From: Pedobacter sp. MR2016-24
Lineage (GTDB): Bacteria > Bacteroidota > Bacteroidia > Sphingobacteriales > Sphingobacteriaceae
Assembly (NCBI RefSeq): GCF_026239655.1
Contig: NZ_JAPIVO010000004.1
Span: forward strand, 248,001-312,000
DNA: 64,000 nucleotides
Direction: 5' to 3'
Shown here: positions 54,412-63,713 of the stretch, in pieces
Layout: each line of letters starts with the position of its first letter
Numbering within the stretch: position 1 is the stretch's first letter
The notes under the pieces: generated by a model
Told to the model about the DNA's origin: nothing
Databases searched by the model: none
Seen by the model: only the letters and a program-made list of their open reading frames with translations
Position numbers and translations under genes: made by a program

Positions 54412-55031
54412 TATAAGTAGTTCTCCAGGATACCTTTTCCTTCACGGATAATTTCGAAGTCGCCCGAAGTACAATCTACAACAGTAGAAGCCTCATTGTC
54501 GCCATACCCGCCATCCACAACCATGTCTACCAGGTCCTGGTATTTTTCATAAATCAATTCCGGATCTGTAGAGTATTCGATTAGTTCATCATCATCTTTA
54601 ATTGATGTGGATAGGATTGGATTACCCAGCACCCTCACAATTTCTCTGGCAATATTGTTATCAGGAACCCTGATACCTACCGTTTTTTTATTGGAGCTGA
54701 GTAATTTCGGAACGTTATTATTGGCGTTGAATATAAAAGTAAAGGGACCCGGCAAAGCTTTTTTGAGTAACCTGAATACTGTTGTGTCTATTGGTTTGAT
54801 AAAATCAGCTATATGACTCAGATCCGAGCAAATAAAAGAAAAGTTTGCTTTCTCCGGTTTGATGCCTCTGATTTGGCAGATTTTTTCAATGGCCTTCTGA
54901 TTGGTAATATCGCAACCCAATCCGTACACAGTATCAGTAGGATAAATGATTATTCCACCTTTTTTTAGTACGTCAGCTACCTGCTGAATGGTCTTCTCGT
55001 TAGGATTTTCCGGGTATATTTTAATAAGCAT
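54411..55031 (-). CDS. L-threonylcarbamoyladenylate synthase (YrdC/Sua5 domain)
   Basis: This 206-residue protein consists of a YrdC domain that makes threonylcarbamoyl-AMP for the t6A modification of tRNA. Motifs visible are YPTDTVYGLGCD, IRGIKPEKANFSFIC and TVGIRVPDN. It lacks the C-terminal Sua5 domain, so it is TsaC/YciO-like in size; the YciO-type possibility is not excluded. It shares one base with nhaA, implying translational coupling. Confidence 0.85.
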   Translation of the reverse strand: MLIKIYPENPNEKTIQQVADVLKKGGIIIYPTDTVYGLGCDITNQKAIEKICQIRGIKPEKANFSFICSDLSHIADFIKPIDTTVFRLLKKALPGPFTFIFNANNNVPKLLSSNKKTVGIRVPDNNIAREIVRVLGNPILSTSIKDDDELIEYSTDPELIYEKYQDLVDMVVDGGYGDNEASTVVDCTSGDFEIIREGKGILENYL

Positions 55032-55109
55032 ATGGTAAATTTACTAAAAAAATCAAACCCATAATTGATAATTGTCGTACTATTGATACGTATTTAGTAA
55101 ATTGACAAT

Positions 55110-56768
55110 ATGAGAAAAGCATTTATTGCAATTGCCGCCTTCCTGGTGACGGCAATTCTGATGATCAGCCTGGCATGGCCACCATTTTTTTGGGCGTATA
55201 TATTTGTAGGGCCCATCATAATTTTGGGTGTTTATGACCTGTACCAGCCTAAACACAGCATCGTAAGAAACTACCCTGTTATAGGCAGGTTGCGTTATTT
55301 TGCGGAAGATCTGCGACCAAAAGTTTACCAGTATTTTGTGGAGAGCGATATTAATGGTACACCCTTCAGCAGATTAAACCGCTCACTGATTTATCAAAGA
55401 GCTAAAAAAGATAATGATACTATTCCTTTTGGAACACAACTGGATGTTTATCAGAACGGATATGAATGGTTAAGCCATAGCATTGCTGCAATTAGTCACC
55501 ATGATCTGGAAGAAGATCAGCGTGTACTCATTGGTGGTCCCGAATGTGCAAAACCTTATTCTGCCAGTATTTTTAATATATCTGCCATGAGTTTTGGCTC
55601 TTTGAGTCAGAATGCTATTCTCGCTTTAAACGGCGGTGCATTTATGGGGAACTTTGCTCATAATACCGGAGAGGGTGGAATTAGTGATTATCATGCACAG
55701 CCTAAGGGCGACCTGATCTGGCAGATTGGTACAGGTTATTTTGGCTGTCGTCATCACGATGGGACATTTAATTACGAAGCTTTCGGTGAGCGGGCTAAAG
55801 CTGAGCAGGTAAAGATGATCGAGATCAAATTATCTCAGGGCGCCAAGCCGGGGCACGGTGGGATGTTGCCAGCTAAAAAAGTAACACCCGAGGTGGCACG
55901 GATCAGGCTGGTAAAAGAAGGATATGACATCATTTCTCCTCCTGCACATTCTGCCTTTTCGACACCCCTGGAGTTAATTGCATTCGTGAAAAAACTCAGG
56001 GAGTTGTCGGGCGGCAAGCCAGTAGGCTTTAAGCTTTGTATTGGTCGTAAAAGTGAATTCTTCTCTATTTGTAAAGCCATGGTAGAAACCAATACTTATC
56101 CTGATTTTATCACTGTGGATGGGGGAGAGGGCGGAACCGGTGCGGCACCGCAGGAGTTTTCTAATGCTGTAGGTATGCCATTAAGAGAAGGTTTAGCCTT
56201 TGTATACGATGTACTGACTGGCTTCGATCTGAAAAAACATATTAAAATCATTGCATCCGGTAAAATATCCTCAGGTTTTGATCTCGTTAAGAATATCGCT
56301 TTAGGAGCAGATTTATGTAATTCTGCACGTGGGATGATGTTTGCTTTGGGTTGCATTCAGGCATTGGAGTGTAATAGCAATACCTGTCCTACCGGTGTGG
56401 CTACGCAAGATCAGAGTCTGATGAAAGGTTTAGTTGTAGACGATAAGAAGGTGCGTGTTTTTAACTACCACAGGCTTACGGTAGCCAGTGCCGTTGAATT
56501 ATTGGGAGCTGCAGGTCTACGTCATACTTATCAGCTGACAAGGGCTTATATCAACAGAAGGACTGCAACGAATATGGTACAGTCCTACATGGAGACCTAT
56601 CCTTACATCCCGGAAGGTAGTTTGTTACAGACGCCCTATCCTCTACGCTTTGAGTTAGGTATGGCCTTAAGTACGGCCAGTAGTTTTGCGCCTACAGATT
56701 ATAAGGTTACTTCAATAGACTATGCACATGCTAATTCGTTCTCAGATACGTTTACCCAGCATAATTAA
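55110..56768 (+). CDS. FMN-binding glutamate synthase family protein with N-terminal TMs
   Basis: This 552-residue protein has two N-terminal TM helices (about 3-22 and 26-42), then a GOGAT-like FMN/alpha-beta barrel: ISAMSFGSLSQNAILALNGG, NTGEGGISDYH, HGGMLPAKKVTPEVA, DGGEGGTGAAP and IASGKISSGFD. A three-Cys cluster, C-x5-C-x4-C, lies in CIQALECNSNTCPTGVATQD. The family is close to the large subunit of glutamate synthase but lacks the amidotransferase domain; the reaction is not established. It is monocistronic with a strong terminator. Confidence 0.9.
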   Translation: MRKAFIAIAAFLVTAILMISLAWPPFFWAYIFVGPIIILGVYDLYQPKHSIVRNYPVIGRLRYFAEDLRPKVYQYFVESDINGTPFSRLNRSLIYQRAKKDNDTIPFGTQLDVYQNGYEWLSHSIAAISHHDLEEDQRVLIGGPECAKPYSASIFNISAMSFGSLSQNAILALNGGAFMGNFAHNTGEGGISDYHAQPKGDLIWQIGTGYFGCRHHDGTFNYEAFGERAKAEQVKMIEIKLSQGAKPGHGGMLPAKKVTPEVARIRLVKEGYDIISPPAHSAFSTPLELIAFVKKLRELSGGKPVGFKLCIGRKSEFFSICKAMVETNTYPDFITVDGGEGGTGAAPQEFSNAVGMPLREGLAFVYDVLTGFDLKKHIKIIASGKISSGFDLVKNIALGADLCNSARGMMFALGCIQALECNSNTCPTGVATQDQSLMKGLVVDDKKVRVFNYHRLTVASAVELLGAAGLRHTYQLTRAYINRRTATNMVQSYMETYPYIPEGSLLQTPYPLRFELGMALSTASSFAPTDYKVTSIDYAHANSFSDTFTQHN

Positions 56769-56774
56769 TCATTA

Positions 56775-56832
56775 TAAGCTATAAAATAATAAAGCCTTGC
56801 TGTACAGCAAGGCTTTATTATTTTATAGCTTA
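56775..56832. terminator. Perfect 58-nt palindromic bidirectional terminator
   Basis: Arms of 28 bp (56775-56802 and 56805-56832) are perfectly complementary around a TA centre. The outer half is AT-rich and the inner half is AAAGCCTTGCTG. It lies between the convergent glutamate-synthase-like gene and asnS. A and T tracts on both sides let it terminate both strands. Confidence 0.9.
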
Positions 56833-56847
56833 TTCAGTACTTACTCT

Positions 56848-58296
56848 TTAAAACTCTGCATTTTTAGGGAAACGTGGGAATGCAATTACATCCCTGATGT
56901 TCGTCATACCCGTCACGAATAAAATGAGACGCTCAAAACCTAGTCCGAATCCTGCATGTGGTGCAGAGCCGAATTTCCTTGTATCTAAATACCACCAAAG
57001 TTCTTCCTCAGGAATATTCATTTCCTGCATACGCTGGGTAAGTTTGTCTAAACGTTCTTCTCTTTGTGCACCGCCAATCATTTCACCGATTCCTGGGAAT
57101 AGCACGTCCATTGCAGCTACAGTTCTTCTTCCTTCTGCATCTGGTTCGTTCTGGCGCATGTAGAAGGCTTTAATATCCGCAGGATAATCTGTAAGGATTA
57201 CCGGTTTTTTAAAGTGTTTTTCTACCAGGTAACGCTCATGTTCAGATTGAAGATCAGCACCCCATTCATTGATCAGGTATTTAAACTGTTTCTTTTGATT
57301 TGGTTTTGATGAACGCAGAATAGCGATAGCTTCTGTATAGGTGAGTCGCTGGAAATCGTTGTTCAGACAAAAGTTTAACTTGTCAATTAATGAAAGCTCA
57401 CTACGCTCATTCTGAGGTTTTGTTTTTTCATCTTCCAGTAAACGGTTATTTAAAAACTCAATTTCTTCTTTACAGTTTGCAAGCGCGTAAGTGATGACAT
57501 ATTTCATCATGTCTTCTGCCAGCTGCATGTTGTCTTCCAGATCTGCAAAAGCAATTTCCGGTTCAACCATCCAGAATTCTGCAAGGTGACGTGTTGTATT
57601 TGAATTTTCCGCTCTGAAAGTGGGGCCGAAAGTATAAATCTGTCCAAATGCCATTGCTGCAAGTTCGCCTTCCAGCTGACCAGAAACAGTCAGGTTGGTC
57701 GCGCGGCCAAAGAAATCTTCAGAGAAGTCAACCTTACCATCTTCAGTTCTCGGTGTTTTATCAAAGTCCAGCGTAGTTACTTTAAACATTTCACCTGCAC
57801 CTTCAGCATCAGATGCTGTAATCACAGGCGTATGCATGTATACGAAACCTCTATCGTTATAAAATTGATGTATCGCAAAAGCTAAAGCATGTCTTACTTT
57901 AAAAACAGCATTAAATGTATTGGTGCGGAAACGCAGGTGCGCAATTTCTCTTAAAAATTCCAGACTGTGCTTTTTGGGTTGCAAAGGGAATTTATCCGGG
58001 TCACTGTCCCCAAGAATTTCTATCGTGCTGGCCTTAACATCAACACGCTGACCTTTACCCAGAGATTCAACGATAGTTCCTGTAACAGCAATAGCAGCAC
58101 CCGTAGTAATTCTTTTTAATAGTTCTTCTGGAGTATTGGCGAAATCGACAACGATCTGGATATTTCCCATACAGGATCCATCATTGAGTGCAATAAACTG
58201 GTTGTTGCGGAAAGTTCTTACCCAACCCATTACAGTAACTTCTCTATTGAAATCGATAGTCTCTAGCAGACTTTTTATTTTTTCTCTTTTAATCAT
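56848..58296 (-). CDS. asnS: Asparaginyl-tRNA synthetase
   Basis: This class II synthetase charges tRNA-Asn. The ATG at 58296 ([17 protein letters not shown]...) gives 482 residues and is preferred; a longer in-frame start at 58404 adds 36 poorly conserved residues. Visible features are the OB-fold anticodon-binding region ([19 protein letters not shown]), motif 2 [21 protein letters not shown] and motif 3 [16 protein letters not shown]. It converges with the glutamate-synthase-like gene. The mRNA leader region is AT-rich. Confidence 0.93.
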   Translation of the reverse strand: MIKREKIKSLLETIDFNREVTVMGWVRTFRNNQFIALNDGSCMGNIQIVVDFANTPEELLKRITTGAAIAVTGTIVESLGKGQRVDVKASTIEILGDSDPDKFPLQPKKHSLEFLREIAHLRFRTNTFNAVFKVRHALAFAIHQFYNDRGFVYMHTPVITASDAEGAGEMFKVTTLDFDKTPRTEDGKVDFSEDFFGRATNLTVSGQLEGELAAMAFGQIYTFGPTFRAENSNTTRHLAEFWMVEPEIAFADLEDNMQLAEDMMKYVITYALANCKEEIEFLNNRLLEDEKTKPQNERSELSLIDKLNFCLNNDFQRLTYTEAIAILRSSKPNQKKQFKYLINEWGADLQSEHERYLVEKHFKKPVILTDYPADIKAFYMRQNEPDAEGRRTVAAMDVLFPGIGEMIGGAQREERLDKLTQRMQEMNIPEEELWWYLDTRKFGSAPHAGFGLGFERLILFVTGMTNIRDVIAFPRFPKNAEF

Positions 58297-58752
58297 GATT
58301 TTCTTGTGGAGCGCCCAAAAATAAGAAATTTCATCAGTAAATATTGGTTTTTTTCCGTGCCTTCTCAGATTTAAAAGATAATCAAGCCGTGCTACCTTAA
58401 TCATTTATGTCGAGAATAATAAGCTGAATAGCTTTTCTTTTTAAGTATTTAATCTCATTTGAGGCTTCATATTGGTTGAAATTTATATTTAAATAGATTT
58501 ATTTTTCATATTTAACGACTTTTAGCTCATTTAATATCATTTTTTCTGTTATTATTAATCGTCTATCTTATTTTAAAGATTTTTTTGTTCGTTTTTTACT
58601 GTTTTTAATTGTTTTATTGTGTTTTAATGAGTCTTATTTGATAATTATACCATATTTTTGTGATGAAAATAAATAAAAACATACAATAAGTATTGTTTTT
58701 GCAAAAAAATATCCATATGTTTGTATTGCTCGTTTAATTTATATTTGGTTTT
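58297..58752. other. Strongly AT-rich intergenic region upstream of asnS
   Basis: No supported gene lies between the chosen asnS start and the hairpin at 58753. The region has many T and A runs. It contains two plus-strand matches to TAnnTTTG, TATTTTTG at 58654-58661 and TATGTTTG near 58714, without well-spaced upstream TTTG. Confidence 0.5.
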
Positions 58753-58787
58753 AAAAATCCTCCGGTCACAAGCTGGAGGATTTTTAA
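58753..58787. terminator. Symmetric terminator-like hairpin, unassigned
   Basis: AAAAATCCTCC and GGAGGATTTTT pair perfectly around GGTCACAAGCT. A-run and T-run make it usable on both strands. It does not belong to a recognised gene end; it could terminate a short RNA starting near 58722, or read-through from sucC. Confidence 0.65.
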
Positions 58788-58823
58788 TTTTACAGCCTTC
58801 CTGAAAAATATGAGGCATAAAAA

Positions 58824-58849
58824 AATGCCGGCTGTAAACAACCGGCATT
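58824..58849 (-). terminator. Rho-independent terminator of sucC
   Basis: AATGCCGG and CCGGCATT pair around CTGTAAACAA; on the minus strand a T-run follows. It is 32 nt past the sucC stop. Confidence 0.88.
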
Positions 58850-58880
58850 CTGTAAGAAAGATAATAATCTTATTATTCTA

Positions 58881-60071
58881 TTAAGCTAAAACTTCAGTAA
58901 CTAAAGCAGCAGCATCAGCCAGCGCTATAGCAGAGAAAACTTTCAGACCTGAGTTATCAATCAGTTCTTTTGCTTCAGCAGCATTAGTACCTTGTAAACG
59001 GCAGATAATAGGAACAGGGATATCACCAATTTCTTTATATGCATCAATTACACCTTGTGCAACGCGGTCACAACGAACAATACCACCGAAGATATTGATC
59101 AGGATAGCTTTCACATTCGGGTCTTTTAAGATGATGTTAAAACCAGCTTTAACAGTTTGTGCGTTTGCAGTTCCACCAACGTCAAGGAAGTTTGCCGGTT
59201 CGCCACCTGCAATTTTAATAATATCCATTGTTGCCATTGCTAAACCAGCACCGTTAACCATGCAGCCAACGTTTCCGTCTAATTTAACATAGTTTAGGTT
59301 AGATTCACTTGCTTCAACATCAGTTGGATCTTCTTCCAGTTTATCACGCATCGCTGCATAATCAGGATGACGGTATAGTGCATTTTCATCTAAATCAACC
59401 TTAGCATCTACAGCGATGATTTTGTCATCAGAAGTTTTCAATACAGGGTTAATTTCAAACATTGCAGAGTCAGTATTGTCGTATGCTTTATAAAGTGCAG
59501 TAACAAATTTCACCATGTCTTTGAAAGCAGCACCGCTTAAACCTAAGTTAAAAGCTACTTTACGTGCCTGAAAAGCCTGAAGACCAACTTTAGGATCAAC
59601 TTCTTCTTTGAAAATTAAGTGCGGAGTATGTTCAGCAACTTCTTCAATGTCCATACCACCTTCAGTAGAATACATAATGATATTTCTACCAGTTGAGCGG
59701 TTTAATAGAACGCTGACATAGAATTCTTTTGTTTCAGAAGCACCTGGGTAATACACATCCTGTGCAACAAGAATCTTATTTACTTTTTTACCTTCCGGAC
59801 CGGTTTGAGGAGTTACCAGTTGCATACCCAATATATCTGTAGCTCTTTGTTTAACCTCGTCAAGGTTCTTGGCAAGTTTTACACCACCGCCTTTACCTCT
59901 ACCACCAGCATGGATTTGCGCTTTAATCACTACCCAGTCAGAGTTGTAGTCTGCTTTCATTTTTTTAGCAGCTTCTACAGCCTGCTCAACAGTTTCGGCA
60001 ACTATGCCTTCTTGTACGGCAACACCAAAACTTTTAAGTATTTCTTTACCTTGATATTCGTGTATATTCAT
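58881..60071 (-). CDS. sucC: Succinyl-CoA synthetase beta subunit (ADP-forming)
   Basis: This 396-residue TCA-cycle enzyme makes ATP and succinate from succinyl-CoA with the alpha subunit SucD. It starts MNIHEYQGKEILKSFGV, has an ATP-grasp region with HAGGRGKGGGVKLAKN, FEINPVL and VNGAGLAMATMD, and ends with the CoA-ligase part (FGGIVRCDRVAQGVI). sucD is not adjacent, as is common in Bacteroidota. A candidate promoter is at 60091-60098. Confidence 0.95.
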   Translation of the reverse strand: MNIHEYQGKEILKSFGVAVQEGIVAETVEQAVEAAKKMKADYNSDWVVIKAQIHAGGRGKGGGVKLAKNLDEVKQRATDILGMQLVTPQTGPEGKKVNKILVAQDVYYPGASETKEFYVSVLLNRSTGRNIIMYSTEGGMDIEEVAEHTPHLIFKEEVDPKVGLQAFQARKVAFNLGLSGAAFKDMVKFVTALYKAYDNTDSAMFEINPVLKTSDDKIIAVDAKVDLDENALYRHPDYAAMRDKLEEDPTDVEASESNLNYVKLDGNVGCMVNGAGLAMATMDIIKIAGGEPANFLDVGGTANAQTVKAGFNIILKDPNVKAILINIFGGIVRCDRVAQGVIDAYKEIGDIPVPIICRLQGTNAAEAKELIDNSGLKVFSAIALADAAALVTEVLA

Positions 60072-60090
60072 TTGCTGAAAAAATTTGATC

Positions 60091-60098
60091 CAAATCTA
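60091..60098 (-). promoter_or_regulatory. Candidate -7 element of sucC
   Basis: On the minus strand TAGATTTG matches TAnnTTTG 20 nt before the sucC ATG. The -33 region has only GTTT at the right distance. Confidence 0.4.
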
Positions 60099-60205
60099 CA
60101 ATTTCAGATTGGTTTTAAAAACTTATTCATCTATTAATTCCGCTACAGAAGGGCTTATAATTTGGCTTAACATAAAATTAATTCCAAATTTTGTAAGTTT
60201 GCTTC

Positions 60206-60856
60206 ATGCTAAAAGCCACAGGTATAAAAAAAGCTTATGGGAATCTGCCCATCTTGAAAGGGGTAGATTTTGAAGTCGCAAAAGGAGAGATTGTCAGCAT
60301 CATCGGTGCTTCAGGAGCAGGTAAAAGTACCCTGTTGCATATATTAGGAACGCTTGACAAGCCTGATGCTGGTTCTGTAGAATTAAACGGGACAAAAGTT
60401 GATCGGCTTTCTGGTGAGTTATTAAGTATCTTCAGGAACCAGAATATCGGTTTTGTGTTCCAGTTTCATCACTTATTGCCAGAGTTCAGTGCGATAGAAA
60501 ATATCTGTATTCCGGCTTTTATCGCTAAAAAAAGTAAAAAAGAGGCAGAATTGCGGGCTTTGGAGTTAATGGATTTGCTGGGTTTAAAAGATCGCGCATT
60601 ACATAAGCCAAACCAATTGTCAGGCGGTGAGCAACAGCGGATTGCAGTCGCCCGAGCCTTAATTAATAATCCGGCGATCATTCTAGCAGATGAGCCATCA
60701 GGGAATCTGGATTCCGAGAATGCAGAATCACTCCATCAGTTTTTTATCACGTTAAGGGATAATTTTAAGCAAACATTCGTGATTGTTACCCACAATAAAG
60801 ATTTGGCAGAGATTAGCGATAGGGTAGTCACAATGAAAGACGGTTTAATAGTTTAG
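60206..60856 (+). CDS. LolD-like ABC transporter ATP-binding protein
   Basis: This 216-residue ATPase has Walker [10 protein letters not shown] (about 36-44), [12 protein letters not shown] (the LolD hallmark in the Q-loop region), signature LSGGEQQR, Walker [13 protein letters not shown] and a switch histidine in VTHNKD. By family it powers lipoprotein release (LolCDE) or another FtsX-type permease. No permease is adjacent, so it is an orphan within the window. It precedes two overlapping genes with which it may be co-transcribed (4 nt gap). Confidence 0.9.
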   Translation: MLKATGIKKAYGNLPILKGVDFEVAKGEIVSIIGASGAGKSTLLHILGTLDKPDAGSVELNGTKVDRLSGELLSIFRNQNIGFVFQFHHLLPEFSAIENICIPAFIAKKSKKEAELRALELMDLLGLKDRALHKPNQLSGGEQQRIAVARALINNPAIILADEPSGNLDSENAESLHQFFITLRDNFKQTFVIVTHNKDLAEISDRVVTMKDGLIV

Positions 60857-60860
60857 AATA

Positions 60861-61346
60861 ATGAATATACTGATTACAGGGGCAACCCGTCCCCAGTCGT
60901 TTAAAACGCTGAAGGCTTTTGAAGGAGACCGCGTGGTCATGGCTGATTATGGCGATGTGCCCTCATTTCCATCCGCTAAGTATTCCTTTATCAGTCTTGG
61001 CGAAAGAAATGATGATATTTTGGCGCATAATTTATTAAATGCCTGTCTTGATAACGATATAGATCACCTCATGCCTCTTTATAATTTTGAGATCAAAGCA
61101 GTAGCCAAAGCGGCTGTTTTATTCAGCGAATTTAATATTGAGGTGCTGCTGCCTGATATAGCTGTACTTTCCAAATACAACAGAGTTTATAATCCTGTGA
61201 CGGAACATTATGTTGTTTATATCAAAGGTAAAGTCTTGTATTCTTCGGAGCCATGGGCCCCTAAACAAGAAGATATATTGAGTGGTGCTTTTTACATCAG
61301 ACAGGAGAATGAAGAGGTGATTACCAATCTATTAACAGTTTATTAA
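60861..61346 (+). CDS. Stand-alone pre-ATP-grasp-like protein
   Basis: This 161-residue protein resembles the N-terminal pre-ATP-grasp Rossmann-like domain of carbamoyl-phosphate-synthase-like ligases: NILITGATRPQSFKTLKAF, VVMADYGDVPSFPSAKYSF and IDHLMPLYNFEIKAVA. The ATP-grasp catalytic part that normally follows is absent; instead there is a short C-terminal segment. It may be a truncated ligase or a scaffold. It overlaps the next gene by one base. Function unknown. Confidence 0.65.
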   Translation: MNILITGATRPQSFKTLKAFEGDRVVMADYGDVPSFPSAKYSFISLGERNDDILAHNLLNACLDNDIDHLMPLYNFEIKAVAKAAVLFSEFNIEVLLPDIAVLSKYNRVYNPVTEHYVVYIKGKVLYSSEPWAPKQEDILSGAFYIRQENEEVITNLLTVY

Positions 61347-61960
61347 TGAGCAGTAACGAATACATCAATACTCATGAAGCGTTCATCTTTGAGCTGGATG
61401 ATGTTTTATATCCTGAAAAAGATTACCTGCTGCAGGTATATTATTTGTTTGCCCAGTTTATGGAGTATACAGAGCAGACAGATGGTGCACAAATGATCCA
61501 TTTTATGCAGGACACCTACACAAGAGACGGTGAAGCTGGATTATTTGCGAAAACTGCCGTTCATTTTAACCTTCCTGAAAAGTACCAGTCCAATTATGAT
61601 CTGTTGCATCAGAATGCTAGACTGCCCCTTAAATTATTGCTGTTTGGTTCTGTACTTTCTTTTATGCAGGAAATTATAGCAGCAGGGAAGCGACTGTTCC
61701 TGTTAACGAATGGAGATCCTGAGATGCAGCTGAACAAAATTAAACAACTGGAATGGAACGGTATAGAACAACATATCGCAGTTTATTTTACAGAAGAAAT
61801 AGCTAAAGGTTCAACGCCCCAAGCCATAGAGGTGATTGTCAATTTCAATAGTCTTAATCCGGAGAAAGTCATATTTATTGGGAAACACGGTCAGGATGCA
61901 GCAAAAGCATTTAGCAAGGGTATTAATTTTTTGCCGATTGATAAACTATTACTACTTTAA
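61346..61960 (+). CDS. HAD-superfamily-like protein with altered catalytic motifs
   Basis: This 204-residue protein has the outline of a HAD hydrolase. Motif I, normally DxDxT, reads FELDDVLYP, so the nucleophile Asp position is Glu. Motif II is LLTNGDPEMQ. Motif IV, normally GDxxxD, reads FIGKHGQDA, with Lys in place of the first Asp. Loss of these metal and nucleophile residues makes hydrolase activity doubtful. It overlaps the pre-ATP-grasp gene by one base, so the two products may work together. Confidence 0.75.
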   Translation: MSSNEYINTHEAFIFELDDVLYPEKDYLLQVYYLFAQFMEYTEQTDGAQMIHFMQDTYTRDGEAGLFAKTAVHFNLPEKYQSNYDLLHQNARLPLKLLLFGSVLSFMQEIIAAGKRLFLLTNGDPEMQLNKIKQLEWNGIEQHIAVYFTEEIAKGSTPQAIEVIVNFNSLNPEKVIFIGKHGQDAAKAFSKGINFLPIDKLLLL

Positions 61961-61995
61961 TTGCGTAATTACCAATACCATACACCTCACATCAC

Positions 61996-63654
61996 ATGAA
62001 GTCAACTGTTAAAAATATAGGCAAGCTCGCTGCGGCGCTGTGCCTGCTCGGTATTGTATCCAGCTCTTGTAAAAAGAGTAAGGCTGAAATTACGCCCGAT
62101 GAATCCACTTCGAGAGCAGCGGCAACTCCTGAAGGTACGCGTGCGCAGCTTACTCAGGATTCTATTTTTCTATATGCTAAGGAAGTTTATCTCTGGAATA
62201 CATCCCTGCCCGAATACGCAGCTTTCAATCCCAGAAAATATGCTGTTACGCCCACTGGTTTTGATCAGGAACTATTCGATCTTACACAATACAGCCCAAA
62301 AAATTCAGCTACAGGTAGTCCTTACGAATTTCCATTAAATGGAAGTACTATAGATGCAAAGTATTCCTATATAGATGATATTTCTACCCATAATGTGCTT
62401 GCCGCAGCAAATAATGAAAAAAGTAGCGTGGATCTTGAAGGTATTGGTGACGATCTGGGATTAAAAATAGGTGCTTATGGGCCAGCAAATACAGAGGCTT
62501 ACACCATTTTGGTACAGGCAGTTTTTCAGGGCTCACCAGCTGCGCTGAAAAATTTAACCAGAGGATGTACTATATCTACTATCAATGGGCAGGCTTATGG
62601 CGCTAATTTTACCAATGAAATTAATGCTGTCAATAATGCGCTTAATGCTTCTTCGATAACACTTGGAGGTTTATTAAAAGATGGCGTGACTCCGTTTAAT
62701 GTGACGCTGACAAAGACGACCTACAGAAGCAGTCCTATATATAATAGCCAGGTTTTAGCTGTTAGTGGTGTTAAGGTTGGATACCTGGCCTATGCGCGCT
62801 TTTCTAGTATGGACAATTCGAAAGCAGGATTTGATGCCGCCTTTGCAGCTTTTGCTGCCCAGGGTGTTACTAAATTGGTAATTGATCTGCGTTATAATGG
62901 GGGTGGTTATGTGAACACTGCTGAATATCTCATCAACCTGATCTTGTCTTCTTCTCAAAATGGGAAAGTGATGTTTAAGGAGCGATATAATACATTGATG
63001 CAAACCGGTATGGCTGCTATCATGAAAAACCAGCCGTTATTTAATAGTGATGGTACTTTCCAAAAATCTACTACAGGCCGTGTGCTTAATTATAGCGATC
63101 TGGCTAAGGACTATTTTAGTGAAGCTAAGCAAACTACCAACATCAGTAAGGCTGGCCCGTTAAATGGTGTGACAGATGTTGCTTTTATTGTAACCAGAAA
63201 CACGGCTTCTGCAAGTGAACTGGTGATCAATAGTTTGAAGCCTTATGTTAACGTTAAAATTGCCGGAACAAAATCTTACGGTAAACCAGTCGGCTTTTTT
63301 CCTATAACCATAGACTACAAGATAGATGCTTCATCTAAGAAAGAAACGGGCTACGATGTATATTATTCCATGTTTCAGACTACAAATGCGACAGGTGCGG
63401 GAGACTATTTCGATGGATTTACCCCTGACCTGAGTGTTACCGGTGATGATGCATCGCATGATTTCGGAGATTTGAAAGAGAATAACCTGGCGAAAGCATT
63501 ATCGCTCATTGTGCCCGCTGCACCGACTGCAACCGCCAGTACCATGTCGATTCAAGGTAAAAGAGTAAGTGCTACTTCCGTATCCGTTAAGAGTACGGTT
63601 GGTGGAAAAGAATTCAATGGGATGATTACAGACAAACCGAGATTGAAACAATAG
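61996..63654 (+). CDS. S41-family peptidase lipoprotein (C-terminal processing peptidase type)
   Basis: This 552-residue protein has a signal peptide with a lipobox ending SSSC (about residues 22-25), followed by KKSKAE. A PDZ-like part (about 150-235) precedes the S41 domain: KLVIDLRYNGGGYVNTAEYL, and the catalytic serine in the TASASELVINSL stretch. Serine/lysine-type catalysis cleaves C-terminal ends of periplasmic or outer-membrane proteins. The target is unknown. It is monocistronic with a terminator after it. Confidence 0.9.
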   Translation: MKSTVKNIGKLAAALCLLGIVSSSCKKSKAEITPDESTSRAAATPEGTRAQLTQDSIFLYAKEVYLWNTSLPEYAAFNPRKYAVTPTGFDQELFDLTQYSPKNSATGSPYEFPLNGSTIDAKYSYIDDISTHNVLAAANNEKSSVDLEGIGDDLGLKIGAYGPANTEAYTILVQAVFQGSPAALKNLTRGCTISTINGQAYGANFTNEINAVNNALNASSITLGGLLKDGVTPFNVTLTKTTYRSSPIYNSQVLAVSGVKVGYLAYARFSSMDNSKAGFDAAFAAFAAQGVTKLVIDLRYNGGGYVNTAEYLINLILSSSQNGKVMFKERYNTLMQTGMAAIMKNQPLFNSDGTFQKSTTGRVLNYSDLAKDYFSEAKQTTNISKAGPLNGVTDVAFIVTRNTASASELVINSLKPYVNVKIAGTKSYGKPVGFFPITIDYKIDASSKKETGYDVYYSMFQTTNATGAGDYFDGFTPDLSVTGDDASHDFGDLKENNLAKALSLIVPAAPTATASTMSIQGKRVSATSVSVKSTVGGKEFNGMITDKPRLKQ

Positions 63655-63665
63655 CATTAAAACAA

Positions 63666-63707
63666 GCAAAAGGGGCTGTCTTTCAAATGAAAAACAGCCC
63701 CTTTTGC
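63666..63707. terminator. Bidirectional rho-independent terminator
   Basis: GCAAAAGGGGCTGT and ACAGCCCCTTTTGC pair perfectly around CTTTCAAATGAAAA. It serves the S41 gene (plus) and the M28 gene (minus, stop at 63714). Confidence 0.9.
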
Positions 63708-63713
63708 TTTTGT

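Noticed and set aside
58297..58404. 36-residue N-terminal extension of asnS
   Set aside because: The internal ATG at 58296 starts the conserved family sequence; the extension looks like untranslated leader.
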